A DNA stretch of 6,815 nt from Candidatus Spyradenecus faecavium (GCA_018713405.1 DVOR01000043.1:1-6815); one strand, 5' to 3'. Shown: positions 1 through 6,620, counted from the stretch's first letter. Made by a program: numbers and translations. The notes: generated from the letters alone by a model not told the origin.

Positions 1-1
1 G

Positions 2-460
2 GCGGTGACGCTGAAGATCCACCACCAAATCCGCGAGGACGACGAGGCGCTCTTCGGCTTCGCCACGGCGCGGGAACGGCAGTTCTTCCAGTCGCTGCTG
101 GGCATCACGGGCATCGGGCCGAAGCTGGCGCTGGCCGTGCTCAGCGGGTTGACGCCGCGTGAGCTGGCGGCGGCCATCGCCGAGGGCGACGTGCGCAGGC
201 TCTCCTCCATCTCCGGCGTGGGCAAGAAGACGGCCGAGCGCATCATCGTGGAGCTGAAGGACAAGGTGGACCCGTTGGAGGCGTTGGCCGGGCGCGGCGG
301 GGAGGCCGAGGAGGCGCCGCCCGCGTTGCGCGACGCCATCCTGTCGCTCGTCGCGCTGGGCAACAAGGCCGAGGACGCGCGGGCCATGGCCCAAGCGGCC
401 TACGAGAAGAACCCGAAGGCCTCGGTGCAGGACCTGATCCGATTGGCGCTCCGCAAGTAA
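2..460 (+). CDS. ruvA: Holliday junction branch migration protein RuvA (5' partial)
   Basis: RuvA forms a tetramer that binds four-way DNA junctions and directs the RuvB helicase during recombinational repair, in the cytoplasm. The visible 152 residues begin in the last strands of the N-terminal OB-fold (REDDEALFGFA, the counterpart of the family's 'VREDA..LYGF'). Two helix-hairpin-helix motifs follow: LLGITGIGPKLALAVLSGL and LSSISGVGKKTAERIIVELK. The C-terminal RuvB-contacting three-helix domain comes last (LRDAILSLVALGNKAEDA to the end). RuvA is usually about 190-200 residues, so roughly 45-50 N-terminal residues lie before the window. The GTG at position 5 is therefore not the true start. 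The frame stays open to the window edge and ends at TAA 458-460. dapF follows after 12 nt, so the two are probably co-transcribed. ruvB is not immediately downstream. Confidence 0.96.
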   Translation, partial: AVTLKIHHQIREDDEALFGFATARERQFFQSLLGITGIGPKLALAVLSGLTPRELAAAIAEGDVRRLSSISGVGKKTAERIIVELKDKVDPLEALAGRGGEAEEAPPALRDAILSLVALGNKAEDARAMAQAAYEKNPKASVQDLIRLALRK

Positions 461-472
461 AGGGAGGAAGCG

Positions 473-1315
473 ATGATTCTGCAGTTCACAAAGATGCATG
501 GCGCGGCGAACGACTTCGTGATGCTCGACGACCGCGAGGGGACGGTGCCGTGGCAGGACTACGTGCTGATGAGCCTGCTGGCGGCGCGGCGCACGGGCGT
601 CGGCTGCGAGGGCGTCATCCTGATCCAGAAGTCCGACCGCGCTGACTTCCGGATGCGCTTTCTGAACCCCGACGGCACCGAGGTGGACATGTGCGGCAAC
701 GGGGCGCGCTGCGCGGCGTGGTTCGCGCACAAGATCGGCGCCGCTCCGCGTGCCATGACGATGGAGACCTCGTGCGGGTTGCTCGACGCGGAGATTCTGG
801 ACGCCTGCAACGTCAAGGTGTGGATGCCGGAAGCCACCGCGCGCAGCTACGGCATGGTCATCCATGTGGATGGCCGCCCCGTGGCGGGGGACTACATCAA
901 CACCGGCGTGCCGCACTTCGTCATCCGCATGGACTCGCTGGAGGGCGTGGACGTGGTGGGGCTGGGGCGGGCCATCCGCCTGCATTCGGCCTTCGCGCCC
1001 GAGGGCGTGAACGTCGACTTCGTGGCGCAGCGCGACGCCGACCACTTGGCCATCCGCACCTATGAGCGCGGGGTCGAGGCCGAGAGCGGGGCCTGCGGCA
1101 CGGGCGCGGTGGCCGCCGCCGTCACCGCCGTCGAGGCCCACGCCGGCACGTTGCCGATGTCCGTGCGCACGGGCGGCGGCTTCATCCTGACGGTCGACGC
1201 GGATTGGCGCGCGAACCACTGCACCGGCCTCACCCTCGCCGGCCCCGTGAAGGAGGTCTATCGGGGCTCCATCGACCTCTCTTTGCTTGGGAACGACCTG
1301 GCGAACCTGGAATGA
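473..1315 (+). CDS. dapF: Diaminopimelate epimerase
   Basis: DapF converts LL-diaminopimelate to meso-diaminopimelate, the precursor of lysine and of the peptidoglycan cross-linking residue. It is a cofactor-independent cytoplasmic racemase using two cysteines. Both are present: Cys74 in DMCGNGARC and Cys208 in GACGTGAVAAA. Other family signatures are MHGAANDFV near the N-terminus (Asn13), FLNPDGTEVDMCGNG (Asn65), NTGVPHFV (143-150), PEGVNVDFV (176-184) and YERGVEAES (197-205). The ERG-to-Cys spacing is one residue longer than in the common ERGVGETLACGTG form. I recall that spacing as a normal variant in some lineages. At 280 residues the length is normal for the family. The start at 473 is supported by a Shine-Dalgarno sequence (GGGAGGA, 462-468). 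The stop codon overlaps the rsmE start (ATGA at 1312-1315), which implies translational coupling. Confidence 0.97.
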   Translation: MILQFTKMHGAANDFVMLDDREGTVPWQDYVLMSLLAARRTGVGCEGVILIQKSDRADFRMRFLNPDGTEVDMCGNGARCAAWFAHKIGAAPRAMTMETSCGLLDAEILDACNVKVWMPEATARSYGMVIHVDGRPVAGDYINTGVPHFVIRMDSLEGVDVVGLGRAIRLHSAFAPEGVNVDFVAQRDADHLAIRTYERGVEAESGACGTGAVAAAVTAVEAHAGTLPMSVRTGGGFILTVDADWRANHCTGLTLAGPVKEVYRGSIDLSLLGNDLANLE

Positions 1316-2025
1316 ACCTGATCCTGCTCGCACCCGAGGAGGCCGCGCAGGGCCGCCTCACGCTCACCGACGCGCGCGCCGAACACCTGCGGGCCGTGCT
1401 CCATGCCGCGCCGGGCGACCGGTTCCAGGCCGGCGTGACGGATGGGCCCGTCGGCACGCTCACCGTCGTCGGGGTGGGGGAGGCCGGCGTGACGGCGGAG
1501 TTCGCGCCGGAGGGCGAGGCCCTGCCGCCGTGGTACGACCTGGTGTTGGCGCTGACGCGGCCGCGGCAGTTGCGGCGCATCCTCTTCCAAAGCGCGACGC
1601 TCGGCGTGCGCACGCTCTTCCTGGTCGGCGCGGCGAAGGTGGAGAAGAGCTACTTCAACATGCACCTGCTGCGCGAGGAGGAGTACCGCCCCGTCCTCCT
1701 GGAGGGGCTGATGCAGGGCAAGACCACCGCCGTGCCGCGCGTGCGCCTCTTCCCGAAACTGCGCGACCTGTGGGACGCGCTCCCCGCCGCGGGCACGCGC
1801 CTCATCGCGAACCCCGCGCCCGAAGGCGCGCCGGAGCCCGCGCTCGACCGCGCCGCGCCGCCGATCATCGCCATCGGGCCGGACGGCGGCTGGAGCGAGG
1901 CCGAGAACGCGGCCTTCGCGGAGCGCGGCTTCGCGCTCCTTTCGCTCGGGCCGCGCCCCCTGCGCACCGACACCGCCGCCGTCGCCCTCCCGGCCGTCCT
2001 CGCCGACAGGCTCCGCAGGGCTTGA
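1312..2025 (+). CDS. rsmE: 16S rRNA (uracil1498-N3)-methyltransferase, RsmE family
   Basis: RsmE transfers a methyl group from S-adenosylmethionine to N3 of U1498 in 16S rRNA on the small ribosomal subunit. The 237-residue protein has an N-terminal PUA-like RNA-binding region (about 1-70) and a C-terminal SPOUT domain. The SPOUT trefoil-knot signatures are clear: IGPDGGWSEAE (188-198, usually IGPEGGFS..E) and LGPRPLRTDTAA (212-223, usually LG.RILRTETA). The middle segment KVEKSYFNMHLLREEE (109-124) followed by LLEGLMQGKTTAVPRV (129-144) replaces the more common 'ER..EA.EQS.R...P' block. It resembles the 'EKSYW..PLL..E' RsmE subgroup. I chose the ATG at 1312 because it overlaps the dapF stop and begins the family's N-terminus. 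A longer reading from 1204 would lie inside dapF. No terminator follows; a promoter-like sequence overlaps the stop codon. Confidence 0.93.
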   Translation: MNLILLAPEEAAQGRLTLTDARAEHLRAVLHAAPGDRFQAGVTDGPVGTLTVVGVGEAGVTAEFAPEGEALPPWYDLVLALTRPRQLRRILFQSATLGVRTLFLVGAAKVEKSYFNMHLLREEEYRPVLLEGLMQGKTTAVPRVRLFPKLRDLWDALPAAGTRLIANPAPEGAPEPALDRAAPPIIAIGPDGGWSEAENAAFAERGFALLSLGPRPLRTDTAAVALPAVLADRLRRA

Positions 2026-2050
2026 CCTTCTCGCGCCGATGGAGTACACT
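2022..2050 (+). promoter_or_regulatory. Putative sigma70-type promoter for the sugar cassette
   Basis: TTGACC (2022-2027) and TACACT (2045-2050) are separated by exactly 17 nt, close to the sigma70 consensus TTGACA-17-TATAAT. The predicted transcription start lies near 2057, about 60 nt upstream of the oxidoreductase start codon. The -35 box overlaps the rsmE stop codon, so this would be the first promoter available to the cassette. An alternative -10-like TACTAA lies at 2055. The call rests on sequence match only. Confidence 0.6.
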
Positions 2051-2059
2051 AATACTAAA

Positions 2060-2079
2060 TGGCCGTGGATGAGCGGCCA
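2060..2079 (+). promoter_or_regulatory. Inverted repeat just after the predicted transcription start (operator or leader hairpin)
   Basis: TGGCCG (2060-2065) and CGGCCA (2074-2079) form a perfect 6-bp inverted repeat with an 8-nt centre. It starts a few bases after the predicted +1 of the 2022-2050 promoter. That position suits a repressor operator or a small 5' leader hairpin. There is no T-run after it, so it is not a terminator. Six base pairs in GC-rich DNA can arise by chance, hence the low confidence. Confidence 0.35.
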
Positions 2080-2115
2080 GACGATTTGACGAAACGCTAA
2101 CAAGGAGCAGGACAC

Positions 2116-3567
2116 ATGAGCCTCTTTTCCACGCGCCGCGGCTTTCTGAAGACGGCCGGCGCCGCGACAATCGCCGGGACGATCGGGTGCAAGCTGCCGG
2201 CCCGGAAGTTTGACCACGTCGGTGGGCTGAGCTGCGCGCCGCTTGAGACCGTCAAGGTCGGCGTGATTGGCCTGGGCATGCGCGGCCCCGGCGCGGTTTA
2301 CCGCCTCTCCGCCATCCCCGGCGTGCGCGTGACGGCGCTCGGCGACCTCTTCGAGGCGCGCGTCGCCGCCCCCACGAAGTGGCTCACCGACCACGGCTTC
2401 TCCGCGCCCAAGGGCTACTACGGCGGCCCGGACGAGTGGAAGAAGCTCGTCGATGACCCGGACGTCAACCTGGTCTACGTCGCCACGCCCTGGCAGATGC
2501 ACGTGGAGATGGTGAAGTACGCCCTCAGCCACAAGAAGCACGTGGCCTGCGAGGTGCCGATGGTCTTCCACGTGGACGACTGCTGGGACATCATCGACCT
2601 GGCCGAGGAGAACCGCGTCCACTGCATGCTCCTGGAGAACTGCTGCTACGGCGACAGCGAAATGCTCGCCCTCAACATGGTGCGCCAGGGCATCCTCGGC
2701 ACGCTCGTCCACGGCGAAGGCGCCTACATCCATGACCTGCGTGCCTGGAACTTCAAGGAAAACTCCTACGAAGGCTTCTGGCGCCTGAAGTGGAACGCCC
2801 AGCACGGCGGCAACCCCTACGCCACGCACGGCCTGGGCCCCATCTGCCAGTACATGAACGTCGGCCGCGGCGACCAGATGCGCGTCCTCACCTGCCTGAA
2901 CAGCGGCGAGTTCGGCTTCTCCGAATACGTCAAGTATCATGCTGCCGAAATCGATGCCCTCAAGGCGAAGTCCAAGGGCAAGAAGTACGGTATGAGCGAC
3001 GTGGACGCGCTCACCGGCCCCTGGAAGCAGGGCGACATGTCCACCTCCATCATCAAGACGGTCAAGGGGCGCACCATCCTCGTCCAGCACGACACCACCA
3101 GCCCGCGCCCCTACACCCGCATCAACCTGATCAGCGGCACCAAGGGCGTCCTCCAGGACTACCCCCTGCGCATCGCCCTTGATCCCAAGTACGAAGCCCC
3201 CCACCTCGGCTGGGCCAGCGAGGCGCAGCTCCGCGAGATCGTCGCGAAGTACCGCCACCCCCTCTGGAAGGAATCCGGCGAGCTCGCCCAGCGCCTCGGC
3301 GGCCACGGCGGCATGGACTTCCTCATGGACCTGCGCCTCTGCTACTGCCTGCAGAACGGCCTGCCCCTGGACATCAACGTCTACGAGTCCTGCCAGTGGT
3401 CCGTCATCGCCGAACTCTCCGAGATCTCCAACGCCAACGACGGCGCCCCCGTCGAGGTGCCCGACTTCACCCGCGGCGCCTGGCAGGACCTCGCCCCGCT
3501 CGGTATCGAGACCGTCGACCTTGAGCTCAACCAGGATGCCAAGGCCGGCCAGCAACTGAACGTCTAA
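2116..3567 (+). CDS. Tat-exported Gfo/Idh/MocA-family protein resembling GH109 NAD-dependent glycosidase (alpha-N-acetylgalactosaminidase-like)
   Basis: This 483-residue protein has an N-terminal twin-arginine signal (STRRGFLKTAG, Arg7-Arg8), then a hydrophobic stretch ending at Cys25. TIGC there is a weak lipobox-like site. The NAD-binding Rossmann fold begins at VKVGVIGLGMRG (Gly52, Gly54, Gly57). EVP follows at 146-148 and the C-terminal Gfo/Idh/MocA sheet domain runs from about 175 to the end. Motifs I associate with GH109 are ENCCYG (174-179), GEGAYIHDLR (200-209), NPYATHGLGP (233-242; Tyr235 and His238 match the family's catalytic Y-x-x-H) and GGHGGMDF (395-402). GH109 enzymes hydrolyse terminal GalNAc from glycans by transient oxidation with bound NAD+. 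Substrate here is inferred; related proteins can be sugar dehydrogenases. An AAGGAG site (2102-2107) supports the start. The ROK gene follows after 23 nt. Confidence 0.8.
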   Translation: MSLFSTRRGFLKTAGAATIAGTIGCKLPARKFDHVGGLSCAPLETVKVGVIGLGMRGPGAVYRLSAIPGVRVTALGDLFEARVAAPTKWLTDHGFSAPKGYYGGPDEWKKLVDDPDVNLVYVATPWQMHVEMVKYALSHKKHVACEVPMVFHVDDCWDIIDLAEENRVHCMLLENCCYGDSEMLALNMVRQGILGTLVHGEGAYIHDLRAWNFKENSYEGFWRLKWNAQHGGNPYATHGLGPICQYMNVGRGDQMRVLTCLNSGEFGFSEYVKYHAAEIDALKAKSKGKKYGMSDVDALTGPWKQGDMSTSIIKTVKGRTILVQHDTTSPRPYTRINLISGTKGVLQDYPLRIALDPKYEAPHLGWASEAQLREIVAKYRHPLWKESGELAQRLGGHGGMDFLMDLRLCYCLQNGLPLDINVYESCQWSVIAELSEISNANDGAPVEVPDFTRGAWQDLAPLGIETVDLELNQDAKAGQQLNV

Positions 3568-3590
3568 CCCTTTAACAAGGAGAACCAACC

Positions 3591-4982
3591 ATGTCCCACG
3601 ATTGCGCCTGCTCGGCCATCAAGTTCGTGCCGCCCTTCGACCCGGGCTTCAAGCCCGCCTTCCTGAAACTCCGCCGCATCAAGGAAGACGCGGCCAAGGA
3701 CCCCGGCGGCATCGTCACCGTCGCCATCGAGCGCGACAACAACGCCGTCGCCCGCTACGACCTGCCCTATCCCAAGCGCGCCGTCGAGTGCCCCGGCTTC
3801 GCCCGCTTCGTCGAGCGCATCGTCAAGTTCATGCTCTGGTCCGCCGGCGGCTTCAAGATTTACATCGACGCCCCCAAGCCCGTCGTCGAGAAGATCAAGG
3901 CCGACTACTCCGAGACCGGCGCCCGCGCCTTCGACTGGAACTTCTTCAAGACCATCTACGGCCGCCCCATCGAGATTGTCGAGGCCCCCGCCTCCGAGAT
4001 TCCCCAGGGCCACGACCTCGCCATCTCCCTCGGCGGCAACATGAACGGCAACCGCATCGGCTTTGACCTCGGCGGCTCCGACTTCAAGCTCACCGCCATG
4101 GTCAACGGCGAGAGCGTCTGGCAGAAGGAAGTCCCCTGGGATCCCTACAACGCCACCGACTCCGACTACCACTACTCCCACATCAAGGCCGGCTTTGACG
4201 AGACCATCAGCCACCTCCCCGGCGGCAAGGTCGACGCCATCGGCGGCTCCTCCGCCGGCGTCATCGTCGACAACGAGCTCCGCACCGCCGGCCTCATCAA
4301 GGGCATCAAGGACCCCGCCGAATACGCCAAGGCCCAGAAGCTCTTCAAGCGCCTCAAGGCCGACTACGGCGTCCCCTTCGAGGTCGCCAACGACGGCGAC
4401 GTCTCCGCCCTCGTCGGCCGCCTCGCCCTCGGCAAGAAGGGCATCATCGGCCTGGCCATGGGCACCTCCGAGGCCGTCGGCTACATCGACAACTCCGAGA
4501 AGGGCGTCCTCACCGGCCGCATCTCCGAGCTCGCCTTCGCCCCCGTCGACCTCAACTGCGAGGCCGCCGCCGACCCCTGGTCCGGCGACGTCGGCGTCGG
4601 CGCCCTCTACTTCTCCCAGCAGGCCGTCAACAAGCTCGGCCTCGCCGCCGGCTTCCCCTTCAAGGAAGAGGCCCTCCCCCTCCGCCTCAAGGAAGTCCAG
4701 AAGGCCATGGAGGCCGACGACCCCGTCGCCGTCGACATCTACAAGGCCATCGGCATCTACCTGGGTTACACGCTCCCCTGGTACGCCGAGTTCTACGACT
4801 ACCACTCCCTGATGCTCCTCGGCCGCGTCTCCTCCGGCAAGGGCGGCGACCTCATCCTCACCACCGCCAAGCAGGTGCTCAAGGAAGAGTTCCCCGAGTA
4901 CGACATCGACGTCTTCATGCCCGATGAGCAGGTGCGCCGCCTCGGCCAGTCCGCCGCCGCCGCCTCCCTCCCCGAGTGCTGA
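3591..4982 (+). CDS. Divergent ROK-family kinase-like protein with long N-terminal extension
   Basis: ROK proteins are cytoplasmic sugar kinases (glucose, fructose, N-acetylhexosamines) or repressors. The recognisable ROK fold starts late in this 463-residue protein: phosphate-1 motif GFDLGGSDFKLT (157-168), then AIGGSSAGVIVD (216-227), EVANDGDVSAL (264-274, with Asp268 as expected catalytic base), GLAMGTSEAVGYI (287-299, phosphate-2) and LMLLGRVSSGKGGD (407-420, adenosine motif). The region equivalent to GE.GH.PV reads SELAFAPV (312-319): Glu313 is kept but His is replaced by Phe316. The CxCGxxGCxE zinc motif is absent; only Cys323 remains nearby. Residues 1-155 have alternating strand/helix character and I do not recognise them. 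They show no obvious helix-turn-helix, so a kinase role is likelier than a repressor role. An AAGGAG site (3577-3582) lies 8 nt before the ATG. Codons end overwhelmingly in C. A sugar-kinase role within the cassette is inferred. Confidence 0.85.
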   Translation: MSHDCACSAIKFVPPFDPGFKPAFLKLRRIKEDAAKDPGGIVTVAIERDNNAVARYDLPYPKRAVECPGFARFVERIVKFMLWSAGGFKIYIDAPKPVVEKIKADYSETGARAFDWNFFKTIYGRPIEIVEAPASEIPQGHDLAISLGGNMNGNRIGFDLGGSDFKLTAMVNGESVWQKEVPWDPYNATDSDYHYSHIKAGFDETISHLPGGKVDAIGGSSAGVIVDNELRTAGLIKGIKDPAEYAKAQKLFKRLKADYGVPFEVANDGDVSALVGRLALGKKGIIGLAMGTSEAVGYIDNSEKGVLTGRISELAFAPVDLNCEAAADPWSGDVGVGALYFSQQAVNKLGLAAGFPFKEEALPLRLKEVQKAMEADDPVAVDIYKAIGIYLGYTLPWYAEFYDYHSLMLLGRVSSGKGGDLILTTAKQVLKEEFPEYDIDVFMPDEQVRRLGQSAAAASLPEC

Positions 4983-4991
4983 TTCCCCTTC

Positions 4992-5037
4992 GGCCCGCCG
5001 CAGGCATCCCCTGCGGCGGGCCTTCTTTTTTGCTTTT
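4992..5037 (+). terminator. Rho-independent terminator between ROK gene and porter gene
   Basis: A perfect 13-bp GC-rich stem (GGCCCGCCGCAGG at 4992-5004 pairing with CCTGCGGCGGGCC at 5010-5022) has a 5-nt loop and is followed by a T-rich tract (TTCTTTTTTGCTTTT, 5023-5037). It begins 9 nt after the ROK stop codon. The next gene's ribosome binding site starts only 14 nt after the tract, so it must attenuate, or be bypassed by, transcription into the porter gene. Confidence 0.9.
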
Positions 5038-5050
5038 CACCCCCATCCTG

Positions 5051-5056
5051 AAGGAG
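5051..5056 (+). promoter_or_regulatory. Shine-Dalgarno site fixing the porter start
   Basis: AAGGAG lies 8 nt before the ATG at 5065, the same spacing as for the two preceding genes. It decides against the in-frame ATG at 4924. That longer reading would start inside the ROK gene, cross the terminator, and add a low-complexity Pro/Ser/Arg-rich leader not seen in sugar porters. Confidence 0.9.
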
Positions 5057-5064
5057 TCTCCGAC

Positions 5065-6543
5065 ATGACAACGGGCTTCTACAAAAAGTACCTCCTCATC
5101 ATGGCCGGCCTCGGTGGCCTCATTTACGGCATCGACGTCGGCGTGATTGCCGCGGCCCTCCCCTACATCAACAACACCACCACCTACAACGCCTTCCAGA
5201 CCGGCCTCATCGTCGGCGCCGTCCTCTGGGGCTCGGTGCTCTCCTCCCTCTTCGCCGGCGCGCTCTCTGAGTGGTTGGGCCGCAAGAAGATTATCATCGC
5301 CTCCGCCTTCTGCTTCTTTGTTTCCATCCCCTTGATTTGCGCCTCCGGCCTGTTTGAGGGTGGCAACTTCATCCTCATGACCTGCGGCCGCGCCCTCCAG
5401 GGCGCCTCCGCCGGCCTCGTCGGCGTGGTCGTGCCCATGTACCTGGCCGAGTGCCTCGACTCCGAGAGCCGCGGCAAGGGCACCGGCATGTTCCAGCTCC
5501 TCCTCACCATCGGACTCGCCTTCGCGGCCGTCATCGGCCTGGTCGTGACCGGCCTGGTCGGCGCCCCTGACAAGGTCATCGCCGAGGTCGGCGGCATCGA
5601 GAACGTCTCCGCCGAGACGATTTCCTCCTGGGTCCACGCCTGGCAGACCATCTTCTGGTGCTCCGCCGTCCCCGGCCTCATCCTCTTCCTCGGCGCCTTC
5701 GGCCTCAAGGAATCCCCGCGCTGGCTCTACAAGCGCGGCCGCAAGGCCGACGCCCTCGCCTCCCTCGCCGCCAACAACGGCGAAGAGAAGGCCAAGGAAA
5801 TCCTCGACGAGATGATCAAGGCCGACGAAGAGGCCGCCGCGGAGAAGGCCGCCATCGCCGCCGCCGCCAAGGGCGACTCCCTCTTCCAGCGCAAGTACAT
5901 CTATCCCTTCCTCCTCGCCGTCGTCATCCTCGCCTGCAACCAGGCCACCGGCATCAACTCCGTCCTCAACTACACCGTCACCATCTTCAAGGAGACGGGT
6001 ATGGAAGGTGCCTTCGCGAACATCTCCGACCTCGCCATCAAACTCGTCAACGTCTTCATGACGATCGTCGCCTGCACGTTGGTCGACCGCAAGGGCCGCA
6101 AGTTCCTCCTCAAGCTCGGCACCGCCGGCATCATCATCGGCCTCTGTGGCGTGGGCGCCATCTTCCTCATGATTAAGGGTGGCCTCTTCCAGGCCTCGTT
6201 GACCACCGGCATTATCGCCACGGTCTTCTTCTTCATGTACATCGCCTTCTACGCCGTCGGCCCCGGCGTCTGCGTCTGGCTGGCGCTCTCCGAGCTCATG
6301 CCCACCCGCATCCGCGCCAACGGCATGTCCATCGCGATGATTATCAACCAGGGCGTCTCCGCCACCATCGCCACCGCCTTCCCCGCCTGGGTCGAGGCCT
6401 GGAGCATGGGCCCGGTCTTCTTCTGCCTGGCCGCCTTCACCGTCATCTACTGGATCACCGCCACCTTCTTCTTGCCCGAGACCAAGGGCCGCACCCTCGA
6501 GGAGATCGAGGCCTACTTCGCCGGCAAGAAGAAACTCAGCTGA
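5065..6543 (+). CDS. MFS sugar porter (sugar:H+ symporter family, 2.A.1.1)
   Basis: This 492-residue inner-membrane protein has 12 predicted transmembrane segments and imports a sugar, probably with protons. Sugar-porter signatures appear in order: GLGGLIYGIDVGVIAAALPYI with TM1, GALSEWLGRKK (65-75) between TM2 and TM3, GRALQGASAGLVGVVVPMY (108-126) with LAE and SESRGK, KESPRWLYKRG (215-225), NQATGINSVLNY (292-303), DRKGRK (341-346), ALSELMPTRIRANG (407-420) and PETKGRTLEEIEAYF (471-485). Compared with E. coli XylE, the sugar-contacting positions Gln168, Gln289, Asn294, Trp392 and Gln415 appear as Gln144, Gln293, Asn298, Trp405 and Gln429, while Gln288 is Asn292. The TM5-TM6 loop (about 165-192) is long and acidic, and the central cytoplasmic loop holds an Ala/Glu/Lys-rich helix (240-270). 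Which sugar is carried cannot be read from sequence. A terminator follows 20 nt after the stop. Confidence 0.93.
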   Translation: MTTGFYKKYLLIMAGLGGLIYGIDVGVIAAALPYINNTTTYNAFQTGLIVGAVLWGSVLSSLFAGALSEWLGRKKIIIASAFCFFVSIPLICASGLFEGGNFILMTCGRALQGASAGLVGVVVPMYLAECLDSESRGKGTGMFQLLLTIGLAFAAVIGLVVTGLVGAPDKVIAEVGGIENVSAETISSWVHAWQTIFWCSAVPGLILFLGAFGLKESPRWLYKRGRKADALASLAANNGEEKAKEILDEMIKADEEAAAEKAAIAAAAKGDSLFQRKYIYPFLLAVVILACNQATGINSVLNYTVTIFKETGMEGAFANISDLAIKLVNVFMTIVACTLVDRKGRKFLLKLGTAGIIIGLCGVGAIFLMIKGGLFQASLTTGIIATVFFFMYIAFYAVGPGVCVWLALSELMPTRIRANGMSIAMIINQGVSATIATAFPAWVEAWSMGPVFFCLAAFTVIYWITATFFLPETKGRTLEEIEAYFAGKKKLS

Positions 6544-6562
6544 GCCTAGCCCGGCTCTCTCG

Positions 6563-6593
6563 AAAGGCCCCCTGCCCGGGGGCCTTTTTTCTT
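6563..6593 (+). terminator. Rho-independent terminator after the porter gene
   Basis: AAAGGCCCCC (6563-6572) pairs with GGGGGCCTTT (6578-6587) around a 5-nt loop, and the T-run continues to 6590 (TTTTTTCTTT overall). It starts 20 nt after the porter stop codon and closes the cassette. Confidence 0.92.
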
Positions 6594-6620
6594 TCCCCGC
6601 ACCCCGCCCGTCCCCCAACC

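Noticed and set aside
1204..1311. Longer rsmE start inside dapF
   Set aside because: The family N-terminus begins at 1312, where ATGA overlap with the dapF stop is a standard coupled start.
2039..2089. Short 16-codon leader peptide upstream of the oxidoreductase
   Set aside because: No Shine-Dalgarno sequence, and its ATG lies upstream of the predicted transcription start, so the proposed promoter would not transcribe it.
1258..3588. 776-codon open frame on the minus strand across rsmE and the oxidoreductase gene
   Set aside because: It lies wholly antisense to two genes with clear family motifs, is rich in Val/Ala/Gly/Asp/Glu, and arises because C-ending codons read as GNN on the other strand. 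It spans the intergenic region only by chance.
3564..4805. 413-codon minus-strand frame opposite the ROK gene
   Set aside because: Same antisense codon-bias effect; its composition is almost entirely Val, Asp, Gly, Ala, Leu and Glu, with no recognisable domain.
4924..5064. N-terminal extension of the porter from an upstream in-frame ATG
   Set aside because: It overlaps the ROK gene and the terminator, encodes a Pro/Ser/Arg-rich leader unlike any sugar porter, and the ATG at 5065 has a proper AAGGAG.
4915..6618. 567-codon minus-strand frame opposite the porter gene
   Set aside because: Low-complexity Gly/Asp/Glu-rich antisense shadow of a well-supported MFS gene; it would also read through two terminator hairpins.
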